Assembly: GCA_020636045.1 (NCBI GenBank)
Contig: JACJYP010000019.1
Span: 1-37,067 of the forward strand
Direction of reading: 5' to 3'
Length of the DNA: 37,067 bases
DNA from: Lewinellaceae bacterium
GTDB lineage: Bacteria; Bacteroidota; Bacteroidia; Chitinophagales; Saprospiraceae
The position numbers and the translations under genes were made by a program. Positions 7,698-15,145 of the stretch are shown here, in pieces (position 1 is the stretch's first letter; each line of letters begins with the position of its first letter). The notes under the pieces were generated by a model. The model made no database searches, was not told the origin of the DNA, and saw only the letters and a list, made by a program, of their open reading frames with translations.

Positions 7698-8513
7698 ATG
7701 AAGTACCTGGAATTCAAACCCTCGGCTGCACTGGCGCCTTACATCGATTGTTACTGGTACAAGGAAAGCCTGCCGACGGGCGATGGTGTCAGCAAGTGTA
7801 TTCCTTCGGGCAGCACCGACATCATCATCACCCTGAATGAAAGCACCAACCGGATGTGGCATCAGGGTCAGTGGGTGTCCTTGCCGAAATATATTCTGGC
7901 GGGTATCCGTACCGAGCCGGTCATCCTGAAAGTGCCGACTTTTAATACCGCGTTCGGAATCAGAATAAAACCCGAGGCTTTTGTGGAGTTTTTTCGGATG
8001 CCGTTGAAGGAGTTGAGCAATGACAGCATGGAGGTAGAAGCGGTGTTGGACCGCCGGATGGTCGCGCTGAGCGAGCAGATCGTCGAACAGGCCGATAACA
8101 CCGCGCGGGTTGCCCTTTGCGAAGCGTACTTCCTGAAAATGCTTAGCCAAATCCAACCGAAACACCATTACCTGGCCGAAGCACTGCAGCGAATACGCCG
8201 CAACGGCGGCCAGTTGAGCACCGAAGCCCTGAGCAGGCAGGTATTTGTCGGCGAGCGACAGTTGCAACGCGCTTTCCGCGAATATTTCGGGATTAGTCCG
8301 AAGACTTACAGCCGGATCATGCGGTTCAACCGCGCCAACTATCTCCTGCTAAAAAAACCGCAGGCGAGCTGGGCCGATATCAGTTACACCTGCGGCTATT
8401 CCGATCAGGCGCATTTTATCCGCGAATTCAAAACGTTTACCGGGGCCATCCCTACCGCTACTTTTCAGGATGCGGCGTTCCGATCGACCCTGCCGATGCT
8501 TGAAGTAGCCTAA
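7698..8513 (+). CDS. AraC-family transcriptional regulator (second paralog)
   Basis: A 271-residue protein with the same plan as its upstream neighbour: N-terminal sensor-like half (SAALAPYIDCYWYKESLPTG; RIKPEAFVEFFRMPLKEL) and C-terminal double helix-turn-helix (LSRQVFVGERQLQRAF; WADISYTCGYSDQAHFIREFKTF). The matching blocks IKPEAFV, FVGxRQLQR, GISPKTYxRI and DISxxxGYxDQxHFIR show close paralogy. The sensor halves differ more than the DNA-binding halves, so the two may read different signals but similar sites (inference). The ATG at 7698 is the last of a GAAAATGAAAATGAAATG run, whose A-rich context suits Bacteroidota initiation. No terminator with a T-run follows. Confidence 0.9.
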   Translation: MKYLEFKPSAALAPYIDCYWYKESLPTGDGVSKCIPSGSTDIIITLNESTNRMWHQGQWVSLPKYILAGIRTEPVILKVPTFNTAFGIRIKPEAFVEFFRMPLKELSNDSMEVEAVLDRRMVALSEQIVEQADNTARVALCEAYFLKMLSQIQPKHHYLAEALQRIRRNGGQLSTEALSRQVFVGERQLQRAFREYFGISPKTYSRIMRFNRANYLLLKKPQASWADISYTCGYSDQAHFIREFKTFTGAIPTATFQDAAFRSTLPMLEVA

Positions 8514-8814
8514 TCAAATCACATTTTCATTTTTTTTCAAAGGAGGTCCTGCTGCAAGAGCAGGGCCATAAGCGGCAGTCTGTCCCGACGTCACGGGCGG
8601 AAAAAACACCGCGGTTCAAACCGTTGCGGGCCGGTTTGGGATGGGCTGCTTTTTGACCGGCATTCGCTGTCGCGGGCTGGCTCCTTGAATCCATAAAACA
8701 ACACTTCCCAAAGAAGAAACACAGGTGTGACCGAAGGCCATGCCCCGGCCCTCTGCACGCCCAAACCGACCCTTAAACGCCTCATTTTTATCACTTTTTA
8801 AACAACTACAAGCA
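8514..8814. other. Non-coding gap with two T-less hairpins
   Basis: No credible gene in this 301-bp gap. GGTCCTGCT (8545-8553) pairs with AGCAGGGCC (8559-8567) including one G-U. AAACCG (8618-8623) pairs with CGGTTT (8632-8637). Neither is followed by a T-run. No clear TAnnTTTG element was found for the next gene. Confidence 0.5.
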
Positions 8815-9240
8815 ATGAAAACCATCCTTTCGAAATTCAGCCTCCTCGCATTGTCACTTTTTGTGATCTCCTTTTCCAGCCTCAGCAGCTGCAAAAAAGA
8901 CAAAGACGACAACCCGGGCACCCAACAGGAAAACCTTCAGGGCAACTGGACCCTGCAATCCTTCAAGATCGACGGCGTGGAAGCCATGGGTCTCGTGATC
9001 AGCGCTTCCGAAATGGAGTTCGATAGCGACAGCCAGTTCTCCTGGAGCATCACCTACACCGACAATACCGGCGAAACGGTCACCGGCAACTACGAACTGA
9101 ACGTATCCGAAAGCAAGATCATTTTTAAATCGGCCGACGGCGAGCAACTGGTCTTCGACTTCGTGCAGGATGGCAACATCATCACGCTGAGCGGAAGCCT
9201 CGACGAAGGTAATGTCGTGCTCAAAGCCAGGCGCTCCTGA
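8815..9240 (+). CDS. Lipocalin-like lipoprotein
   Basis: A 141-residue lipoprotein with lipobox LSSC and lipidated Cys26. The mature N terminus CKKDKDDN is charged in the way of Bacteroidota lipoprotein export signals, so surface exposure is possible. NLQGNWTLQSFKIDG starts a small beta-barrel of the lipocalin-like type, and strands alternate to the end (NYELNVSESKIIFKSADGEQLVFDF). The ligand is unknown. The ATG at 8815 is chosen because it begins the signal peptide; a longer frame from 8740 would bury it. A cytochrome gene starts 51 bp downstream, probably on the same transcript. Confidence 0.8.
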   Translation: MKTILSKFSLLALSLFVISFSSLSSCKKDKDDNPGTQQENLQGNWTLQSFKIDGVEAMGLVISASEMEFDSDSQFSWSITYTDNTGETVTGNYELNVSESKIIFKSADGEQLVFDFVQDGNIITLSGSLDEGNVVLKARRS

Positions 9241-9291
9241 GCACCCAAACAGGGACAAATCACACAAACACACACCACTAAAAGTTAAGTC

Positions 9292-9879
9292 ATGAAAAAC
9301 ATTTCATTTCAGGTCATCGCCCTGGCCTGCTCCATGTTCTGGCTGAGCAACTGCCAGCAACAGCCCCAACAAGACCAAACTGCCGCTTCGGCAACGCCTA
9401 CACAGGCAGATCTGGTGCAGCGCGGTCAGTATCTCGTCAATATGCTCGGCTGCGACGACTGCCACACGCCCAAGAACATGACGCCGCAGGGCCCGGCGCC
9501 GGATATGACGCGTCGTTTCATGGGTCACCCCGCCGCAGAGCCTTTTGCCATGGATCAGGCTAAAAAGGACATGATAACGTCGCAATTCGTGGCCATTTTC
9601 AGCCCAAGCATGACCGCCGTAGCAGGTCCCTGGGGCGTGAGTTTTGCTGCGAACATTTCTCCCGACGACACGGGCATCGGTAACTGGACCGAAGCGCAAT
9701 TCATGAAGGCGATCCGCGAAGGGAAAAGCAAGGGTCTGGACGGCACGCGCCCCCTGCTCCCGCCGATGCCCTGGCAAATGTATCGCAACATGACCGATGA
9801 GGACCTGAAGTCCGTGTTCGCCTACCTGAAAACCATGAAACCGGTGCAAAACGTTGTGCCGCAGCCATTGACGATGTAA
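9292..9879 (+). CDS. Monoheme c-type cytochrome lipoprotein
   Basis: A 195-residue periplasm-facing electron carrier anchored as a lipoprotein (lipobox LSNC, Cys21). A single CxxCH site is C54-C57-H58 (CDDCH); M159 in LPPMPW is the likely axial ligand. NISPDDTGIGNWTEAQFMKAIREG is close in style to the second domain of the diheme cytochrome at 5429-6412 (NITMDEETGIGKWTEQQF), so both belong to the same subfamily, often seen beside periplasmic dehydrogenases. No dehydrogenase is in the window. A large inverted repeat starts 10 bp after the stop. Confidence 0.88.
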   Translation: MKNISFQVIALACSMFWLSNCQQQPQQDQTAASATPTQADLVQRGQYLVNMLGCDDCHTPKNMTPQGPAPDMTRRFMGHPAAEPFAMDQAKKDMITSQFVAIFSPSMTAVAGPWGVSFAANISPDDTGIGNWTEAQFMKAIREGKSKGLDGTRPLLPPMPWQMYRNMTDEDLKSVFAYLKTMKPVQNVVPQPLTM

Positions 9880-9889
9880 TGAAAACAAT

Positions 9890-9944
9890 TCGGGTATTGA
9901 GGCCCGTGCTGGAAACCATTTCAGACGGAATCCTCAATACCCGA
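9890..9944. repeat. 13-bp perfect inverted repeat with 29-nt loop
   Basis: TCGGGTATTGAGG (9890-9902) and its exact reverse complement (9932-9944) flank 29 bases, right after the cytochrome stop codon. No T-run follows, so it is not a standard intrinsic terminator. It may stabilise the mRNA 3' end or bind a protein. Confidence 0.75.
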
Positions 9945-9988
9945 TCTTCCCCAACCGGCCGCAGTTCAATCATTAAAACAACATCGCC

Positions 9989-10093
9989 ATGCATATCCTC
10001 GAACAACTCCTGCTCTTTGCCTCCCTGGCAGTCGGTATAGCAGGCATTCGGACGGCCGTCAGCGCAGCGCTGATGCAGCGCCGGCTCAAGTAA
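9989..10093 (+). CDS. Possible 34-residue membrane peptide
   Basis: A short frame from ATG 9989 to TAA 10091-10093 encodes MHILEQLLLFASLAVGIAGI followed by RTAVSAALMQRRLK. It has one hydrophobic helix and a basic C-terminal tail, the usual shape of small inner-membrane proteins. The context before the ATG is only moderately A-rich. It sits between the cytochrome and the next exported protein. No family recognised; it could be a chance frame. Confidence 0.35.
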   Translation: MHILEQLLLFASLAVGIAGIRTAVSAALMQRRLK

Positions 10094-10147
10094 CAAACAC
10101 CTGAAAATGAACGGGATCGCATTCCCGGATAAAGCAACTTTGAAAAA

Positions 10148-11146
10148 ATGAAAAAAGATATTTTCAGCAGCCTGCTGGCCTTATTGATCGCAGCTTGCAT
10201 CCACGCCCAACCCCTCGTCAAAGCCGATGCCATAGCCCTGCTCGGCGAACTCGCGCCACCGCCTGCCACCCTCGCGCAAGCCTATGATCGCGTTTATGCA
10301 GGTGGTAACACAGCCGATCCGCATGCTTTTTACAAGCCCTGGACCGACAAACTGGAGCGCATCGCAAAGGAGCAGCAGGCCATCGCCGAACAGTATTACC
10401 GGCAAAATCCAATGGGCTACCAGGCGCCCGCGGCTACAAAGACCAAAGCATCGCCCCAGCAACAGGCAGCAATGGATGCGGCTACTGCCGAACTCATGAA
10501 AAAAATGACCAGCGATCCGGCTTTTGCCCAAAAATTTGCTGCCATGAGTGAGCAGGAGCAACACACATACATCGCAGAACTATTGGCCGAAAAAGGCCTG
10601 AAACCCGCAACCGGGCAAGCCAATACGCCGGCAGAAATGCCGGCCGGCAGCGACCACGACTGGATGGGTATGTGCACCGAACTGATGCAACAATCAGTCG
10701 ATGCGTCCCAGTGGAGCGAATACATCGCCTTGCAGCAGCAGTACGCGGACGAACATGCGGCCATCAATGACTGGGTAAGCACTGAAATTAACAAACTGCC
10801 CATGTATGAATACGGCGAATACGGCCACGACCATTCTCCCGAAGAGGTAAAAGCCGTGCAGAAAGCAGGTCTCGAAAAGCATCGCCAGGCAGCCGCCCGT
10901 ATGCTGGAACAGTCTCTCGAACACTACGCCTTGTACGTACAGCATTTGAAGGAGCAATATACTCCCCTGAACGAGGCACTGAAAAGTGTGCACTACGGAG
11001 AGAATTACGCGTTCGGCATGCACTACCAGATGGTCATGGGTGCGCAAATGACAATGTTGCAGGGATTGAATGCTGCCGAGCAGCATGCTGCGGATATCGC
11101 AGCCGAAGCCGCCCGCTGGGAATACGAATGGCGCCAGATACAATAA
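10148..11146 (+). CDS. Exported helical protein of unknown function
   Basis: A 332-residue protein with a signal peptide, probably cleaved after CIHA so that the mature protein starts at Gln21. The rest is predicted helical and rich in Ala, Gln, Met and His (YDRVYAGGNTADPHAFYKPW; QQQAAMDAATAELMKKMTSD; MHYQMVMGAQMTMLQGL). No enzyme motif or named domain was recognised. A CAACTTTG element (10135-10142) ends only 5 bp before the ATG, which would make an almost leaderless message if used. It lies between a cytochrome and an ECF sigma gene, with no sign of co-transcription with the latter. Confidence 0.7.
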   Translation: MKKDIFSSLLALLIAACIHAQPLVKADAIALLGELAPPPATLAQAYDRVYAGGNTADPHAFYKPWTDKLERIAKEQQAIAEQYYRQNPMGYQAPAATKTKASPQQQAAMDAATAELMKKMTSDPAFAQKFAAMSEQEQHTYIAELLAEKGLKPATGQANTPAEMPAGSDHDWMGMCTELMQQSVDASQWSEYIALQQQYADEHAAINDWVSTEINKLPMYEYGEYGHDHSPEEVKAVQKAGLEKHRQAAARMLEQSLEHYALYVQHLKEQYTPLNEALKSVHYGENYAFGMHYQMVMGAQMTMLQGLNAAEQHAADIAAEAARWEYEWRQIQ

Positions 11147-11238
11147 GCGCTCTGTTCAATGGACTCATGAACCGGTGCCAATTACTGGTTCCGATCCGCT
11201 AACGGCTCAATAGTCCTGTGCCGGGGATGGCTGCACCT

Positions 11239-11246
11239 TACTTTTG
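11239..11246 (+). promoter_or_regulatory. -7 promoter element of the ECF sigma gene at 11396
   Basis: TACTTTTG is a full match to TAnnTTTG. It predicts a leader of roughly 140 nt before the ATG at 11396. Confidence 0.6.
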
Positions 11247-11315
11247 TATCAACAATCGGGACGCGATCATCCCTTTCAAAAAATCCTGACAAGTCACAAA
11301 CCCCATCTCTTCGCT

Positions 11316-11337
11316 GCGCCGGTCACTCGACCGGCGC
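11316..11337 (+). other. Leader hairpin upstream of ECF sigma gene
   Basis: GCGCCGGT (11316-11323) and ACCGGCGC (11330-11337) form a perfect 8-bp GC stem with a 6-nt loop, between the predicted promoter and the start codon. There is no T-run. It may be a regulatory leader structure. Confidence 0.6.
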
Positions 11338-11395
11338 CGGCCGGGGGATGTAGTATCCGGCAACTGCCAAGTCTAAACAATCAAAAAAATCAGCT

Positions 11396-12037
11396 ATGTT
11401 TATCCAGTTTTTGATCGGCGGAAATATTCAGAAAGCAGCGCCGGCTCGAACCACCCCGTCCCCCCGAATCTCAGGAAATGACGAATCACTGCTGCTTTCG
11501 GCAGCGCTTCGCGGCGAGGAACACGCCTTTACCTCGCTCGTCAGACGTCATCATAAAATGGTATTCAACCTGGCCCTCGACATGGCCGGCAGCCGTGAAG
11601 ATGCCGAGGAGATCGCCCAGGATGCTTTTGTAAAAGCCTTTCGTTACCTGAAAAGTTATCGCGGCGAGAGCAGTTTCAAGACCTGGCTCTATCGCGTAGC
11701 GCGGAGTGCTGCACTCGATCACCTGCGCCGCAAGCGGCTCGATACCGTGTCGCTTGACGCTGCCGGATCGCCGGTCATGAAAATGAAAGATTCGGCGAAA
11801 AACGGCCTGCAGATCACCCTGAGCAGCGAGCAAAGCGACCTGATCAAACAAGCCATGCACCGCCTGTCGGCTGCCGACGAAACAGCCCTCCAGTTGTTCT
11901 ACTTTCACGACCAGAGCGTCGAGGAGATCAGCACGACGATGGGCTGGACGAGCAGCAACACCAAAAGCAGGCTCAGCAGGGCGCGGCAGCGCCTGCGCAA
12001 TATCCTGACGGAGCAATTTGCCTGGGAGCTCCAGTAA
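11396..12037 (+). CDS. ECF-type RNA polymerase sigma factor
   Basis: A 213-residue sigma factor. After an about 25-residue extension, region 2 runs over about 35-105 (AFTSLVRRHHKMVFNLALDM; EDAEEIAQDAFVKAFRYLKSY; SSFKTWLYRVARSAALDHLR) and region 4 over about 145-205 (AADETALQLFYFHDQSVEEI; TTMGWTSSNTKSRLSRARQRL). It is a typical RpoE-like ECF protein. No anti-sigma gene follows; the next gene is convergent and begins 2 bp after the stop, so the partner, if any, is elsewhere. The long hairpin-bearing leader suggests post-transcriptional control. Confidence 0.93.
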   Translation: MFIQFLIGGNIQKAAPARTTPSPRISGNDESLLLSAALRGEEHAFTSLVRRHHKMVFNLALDMAGSREDAEEIAQDAFVKAFRYLKSYRGESSFKTWLYRVARSAALDHLRRKRLDTVSLDAAGSPVMKMKDSAKNGLQITLSSEQSDLIKQAMHRLSAADETALQLFYFHDQSVEEISTTMGWTSSNTKSRLSRARQRLRNILTEQFAWELQ

Positions 12038-12039
12038 GA

Positions 12040-12960
12040 TCACACCCCTGCGAAATGCAGGCTCAGTTCGTGGCTTGCACTTGCGGGTTTTTCCCGGCGT
12101 TCGGCCTGCAACGGCCTCGTGCCGTCGGCAACGAACTCTAGCACGGCCTGCGTGATCTCCGATGTGCCGAGGTGATGCCCGCCGTCCTGCGGACTATACA
12201 GCCAGCTGCCCGGCCAGAAGCTGTGGTAGCGTAGCGCCTCGGCATAGGAAGTGACCCGGTCGCCCGGGCTGTGTATCAGCAGGCTGTCGACTTGCGACAA
12301 AGCGCTGCTCATCATGGCAAAATCGAAGCGCTCCAGCGGCGTTTCCAGTTGCCGTTCGATCCAGCGCACCATGCGCCAGTAGAGGGCAGGCCACAGGCCC
12401 AGCGTTTTGCGGTATTCATCAAACACCCGCGGCGCGAAACTGAAAGAAGCCATGACCACCATTCGCCCCGGGTGCAGGGTCAGCGGCACTTCCTGTAGCG
12501 CGAGCACGGCACTGCTGCCGCCGAAAGAATGGGAAATAATGGCCGCAGCAGTGCCGTAGTCGTGCAGCAGCTGACGGATGATCTCTGCATTTACCAGCAC
12601 ATTGAGTTGACCGGCCGGAGCAAGGCCGTGACCGGGGGGATCATAAGCGATCACGCAGTATCCCGCTTCCAGCAGGGCCGGTACGTAGTGACGCCAGCGC
12701 CCCGCGTTGTATCCCCAGCCGTAACTCAGCAGAATCAGCGGCGCCTGTTCATCGCCCCAGTGGTATTCGACAATATCGCGACCGGCAACCCGACGGTGCA
12801 GCTGCCTGGCTGTATCGAGAAAAAGACGCTCTTTAATGCGGATACGGGGCCGGGGAGGGGTGGAAAAAACCTGGTACGCCTTTTCGGCAGCCCGGCGCGG
12901 CGATAGCAGCGACCAGGCATTCAGGCCCAGGCCGATGACTTTGATAATATATCGTTGCAT
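12040..12960 (-). CDS. Alpha/beta hydrolase
   Basis: A 306-residue hydrolase. The nucleophile elbow is S143-H-S145-F-G-G with Ser145 as nucleophile, the acid is probably Asp234 (HSPGDRVTSY) and the base is His262 or His263 (DGGHHLG). The strand LILLSYGWGYNAGRWRHYVP gives the oxyanion region, and AYDPPGHGLAPAG is the usual next element. There is no clear signal peptide, though the first 20 residues are hydrophobic. The substrate is unknown. It follows the tetR gene by 36 bp on the minus strand and is probably co-transcribed with it and repressed by it. Confidence 0.9.
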   Translation of the reverse strand: MQRYIIKVIGLGLNAWSLLSPRRAAEKAYQVFSTPPRPRIRIKERLFLDTARQLHRRVAGRDIVEYHWGDEQAPLILLSYGWGYNAGRWRHYVPALLEAGYCVIAYDPPGHGLAPAGQLNVLVNAEIIRQLLHDYGTAAAIISHSFGGSSAVLALQEVPLTLHPGRMVVMASFSFAPRVFDEYRKTLGLWPALYWRMVRWIERQLETPLERFDFAMMSSALSQVDSLLIHSPGDRVTSYAEALRYHSFWPGSWLYSPQDGGHHLGTSEITQAVLEFVADGTRPLQAERREKPASASHELSLHFAGV

Positions 12961-12996
12961 AGTTTGTGTTTCTTTAATGTTTTGGAATACAGCCGG

Positions 12997-13572
12997 TCAG
13001 GCCCTTTCCGGCTGTGCTTTCTGCCCGAACAGCGCGACGGCCCGTTTGACGAACTGCTCGAGGTGCGCTTCGTCTCCGCTGAGTTTGTACATCGTTACAG
13101 CGCCCTCGTATTCCAGCAGTAGCCGGTAAGCAGTCTCTGCGGCCGCCTCTGCCGGCATCACTGAGCTAAGAATACCCGCCACCGCGCGTTTCCATTCTTC
13201 AAAAGTATTTTCGATCAATTCGTTATACAGCCCTTCACGACCGGTTTCCAGCGCGGTATTGGCAAAAAAACAACCGCGGCGCTCGTACTTCGCGAGACGG
13301 TTCTGGCGGCGCAGCAGTTTCTCAAGGCGCTGCTCGGGCGGCAGGTCCTCCGAAGCGACGGAAAACACATATCGCCGCAGTTCCTCCTGCGCAAATTCCA
13401 CCACGGCGCGCATAAGATTCTCTTTGGAAAGGTGATGGTGCATCAGCCCCGACTTGCCAAGACCCGTCGCTTCCGCTAGCATGCTGATGGATGTGCCGTA
13501 GTAGCCGTGCCGGTGAAACACCTCCCAGCAGCGAAAGAGCAGATCGCGTTTTTCTATTTTTTGTACTGGCAT
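12997..13572 (-). CDS. TetR/AcrR-family transcriptional repressor
   Basis: A 191-residue regulator. The N-terminal helix-turn-helix is at about residues 10-50 (LLFRCWEVFHRHGYYGTSIS; MLAEATGLGKSGLMHHHLSK). The rest is the helical ligand-binding domain (RRGCFFANTALETGREGLYN). The start at 13572 is chosen over a longer frame from 13659 because a perfect -7 promoter element (13600-13593) and a palindromic operator (13577-13592) lie just upstream of it. It likely represses itself and the hydrolase gene, and perhaps the divergent SDR gene. The ligand is unknown. Confidence 0.92.
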   Translation of the reverse strand: MPVQKIEKRDLLFRCWEVFHRHGYYGTSISMLAEATGLGKSGLMHHHLSKENLMRAVVEFAQEELRRYVFSVASEDLPPEQRLEKLLRRQNRLAKYERRGCFFANTALETGREGLYNELIENTFEEWKRAVAGILSSVMPAEAAAETAYRLLLEYEGAVTMYKLSGDEAHLEQFVKRAVALFGQKAQPERA

Positions 13573-13576
13573 TATA

Positions 13577-13592
13577 CCGAACGTTCGTTCGG
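13577..13592. promoter_or_regulatory. TetR operator palindrome
   Basis: CCGAACG and CGTTCGG are perfect 7-bp arms around TT. This is the style of TetR/AcrR operators. It covers the expected transcription start of tetR, 4 bp upstream of its start codon, so binding should block tetR transcription. Confidence 0.8.
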
Positions 13593-13624
13593 CAAAGGTA
13601 AGAGATTCGGATCGACATCTGCAA
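13593..13624 (-). promoter_or_regulatory. Promoter of tetR-hydrolase operon
   Basis: On the minus strand, TTG (13624-13622), a 21-bp spacer and TACCTTTG (13600-13593) match the Bacteroidota -33/-7 consensus. The operator at 13577-13592 directly abuts the -7 element. Confidence 0.8.
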
Positions 13625-13693
13625 GCAGAAAAGTCATTTTCCCAATATCTCTCCCGCAACGGAGCGCTTGCTGCTTAAATATGAACAAAGGAT

Positions 13694-13701
13694 TAGTTTT
13701 G
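13694..13701 (+). promoter_or_regulatory. -7 promoter element of the SDR gene
   Basis: TAGTTTTG matches TAnnTTTG fully. It ends 18 bp before the ATG at 13720 and rules out starts farther upstream, such as the ATG at 13681. Confidence 0.65.
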
Positions 13702-13719
13702 CCAACAGAAACAACACAT

Positions 13720-14505
13720 ATGGACCTATCATTACCTGGAAAGAATGCCCTGGTCGGCGGCGCCAGCGCCGGTATCGGGCGGGCTATTGCTGTCGAACTG
13801 GCTTTGCTCGGGGCGAATGTCACGCTGCTTGCGCGTACCGAGAGCCGCCTGCAGGAGGTCATGAACGCGCTCGACTCGTCACAAGGGCAGCAGCACACAT
13901 ATCTGGCCGTTGATTTTTCCGACCCGGAAGACCTGATGCGGAAGGTCGGCAACCTTCTGGAACAAAAGACCGTGCACATCCTGATCAACAATACCGGCGG
14001 CCCTCCGGGAGGCCCGATCACAGCGGCATCCCCTGAGGCATTCCTGTCGGCTTACAACAACCACCTGATCTGCAATCAGTTGCTGGCGCAGGCGGTGCTC
14101 CCGGGCATGAAAGCAGCGGCATACGGGCGCATCATCAACGTCATCAGCACCTCGGTGAAAGAGCCGCTGGACAATCTCGGGGTATCCAATACCACCCGCT
14201 GGGCGGTGGCTGCCTGGGCCAAGACCTGGGCCGGGGAAGTGGCGCAATTCGGCATCACGGTCAACAATGTGTTGCCCGGATACACGAGCACCGGCCGACT
14301 CGACGAGATCATCGAAAAAAGGGCACAGGCGACCGGCAAGGAGATATCCGATGTAGCAGCGCAATTCAAAAACCTCGTGCCTGCGCGGCGGTTCGGCCTG
14401 CCAGCCGAAGTAGCGGCCGCAGCGGCTTTTCTGGCGAGTCCGGCGGCAGCCTATATCAACGGCATCAACCTGCCGGTTGACGGCGGGCGCACCCGCAGCC
14501 TGTAA
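13720..14505 (+). CDS. SDR-family oxidoreductase lacking the canonical Tyr/Lys
   Basis: A 261-residue Rossmann-fold protein. The cofactor motif is GGASAGIGRA (residues about 13-22), LLARTESRL follows strand 2, and ILINNTGGPPGG is the NNxG block. The usual catalytic Ser is present (VISTSVKEP), but counting as in FabG the Tyr position is Thr and the Lys position is Ala (region GVSNTTRWAVAAWAKT). A subgroup of SDR proteins with SNTxR in this place is known to me, so this is probably a natural variant, not a mutation. It could be a reductase with a changed mechanism. It is divergent from the tetR operon and ends in a bidirectional-type terminator. Confidence 0.88.
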   Translation: MDLSLPGKNALVGGASAGIGRAIAVELALLGANVTLLARTESRLQEVMNALDSSQGQQHTYLAVDFSDPEDLMRKVGNLLEQKTVHILINNTGGPPGGPITAASPEAFLSAYNNHLICNQLLAQAVLPGMKAAAYGRIINVISTSVKEPLDNLGVSNTTRWAVAAWAKTWAGEVAQFGITVNNVLPGYTSTGRLDEIIEKRAQATGKEISDVAAQFKNLVPARRFGLPAEVAAAAAFLASPAAAYINGINLPVDGGRTRSL

Positions 14506-14510
14506 AAAGA

Positions 14511-14538
14511 AAGGCCGCCCCGAACGGGACGGCCTTTT
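14511..14538. terminator. Terminator between convergent SDR and sigma genes
   Basis: AAGGCCG (14511-14517) pairs with CGGCCTT (14530-14536), with an inner CCC/GGG, and T-runs on the plus side (TTTT 14535-14538). The minus side ends in TTTCTTTTT, so it may work both ways. Confidence 0.85.
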
Positions 14539-14564
14539 GCTTGTGCGTTTATTTTAGATCGCGA

Positions 14565-15083
14565 TCAGTTCGGGTGAAACCCGTAATTCGACAGGATCTT
14601 TTCCTTCAACTCTTTGCGGGCGAAAAAGATCCGGCTTTTCACCGTGCCGAGCGGCAACTGAAGTTCGTCGGCGATTTCCTGGTATTTGAAGCCTTCGAAA
14701 TGCATCATGAAGGGAACGCGGATGCTGTCGTCAAGCGCCGAAACCATCGCATTCAGTTCTTTCAGCATGATCTCGCCTTCCGCCGCGTTCGAGGTCGAGT
14801 GATTGCCCGAATTGATGTAATACTGGTTATCGGTCGTATCGAGGATCGTGTTGGCCTTGACTTTCTTGCGGTAGTTGTTGATGAAGATGTTCTTCATGAT
14901 CGTGAACATCCACGCCTTGAAATTCGTGCCTGGCTGAAACTTGTCCCGATTAAAAAGCGCCCGATAGGCCGTTTCCTGATACAGATCTTTGGCGTCTTCC
15001 GAATTCTTCGTCAGGTTGTAGGCGAAGGAGTGCAGAAGGGTCGTCAGTCCGCTCAGTTTGCTATTAAATTCCATGCTGGTCAT
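14565..15083 (-). CDS. ECF-type RNA polymerase sigma factor
   Basis: A 172-residue sigma factor. Region 2 is at about residues 15-80 (HSFAYNLTKNSEDAKDLYQE; ALFNRDKFQPGTNFKAWMFT; IMKNIFINNYRKK), region 4 at about 115-165 (ALDDSIRVPFMMHFEGFKYQ; EIADELQLPLGTVKSRIFFA). Such short sigma factors are common in Bacteroidota, often without an anti-sigma neighbour. The ATG at 15083 is chosen because AAGGAGG lies 6 bp ahead of it and because a perfect promoter (TTTG-N20-TACTTTTG) would start transcription close to 15107, inside a longer frame that begins at 15116. Confidence 0.93.
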   Translation of the reverse strand: MTSMEFNSKLSGLTTLLHSFAYNLTKNSEDAKDLYQETAYRALFNRDKFQPGTNFKAWMFTIMKNIFINNYRKKVKANTILDTTDNQYYINSGNHSTSNAAEGEIMLKELNAMVSALDDSIRVPFMMHFEGFKYQEIADELQLPLGTVKSRIFFARKELKEKILSNYGFHPN

Positions 15084-15089
15084 GGTGTG

Positions 15090-15096
15090 CCTCCTT
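15090..15096 (-). promoter_or_regulatory. Strong Shine-Dalgarno AAGGAGG
   Basis: On the minus strand AAGGAGG is followed after 6 bp (CACACC) by the ATG at 15083-15081. Bacteroidota genes usually lack such a site, so this one decides the start and implies strong initiation. Confidence 0.85.
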
Positions 15097-15113
15097 GTTT
15101 TTATTTGTTGTCC

Positions 15114-15145
15114 CAAAAGTACGGGGTTTGTTGAACAACACCAAA
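15114..15145 (-). promoter_or_regulatory. Promoter of the ECF sigma gene at 14565-15083
   Basis: On the minus strand TTTG (15145-15142), 20-bp spacer and TACTTTTG (15121-15114): a perfect Bacteroidota promoter. A small palindrome TTGTT-G-AACAA (15128-15138) lies in the spacer. Confidence 0.85.
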
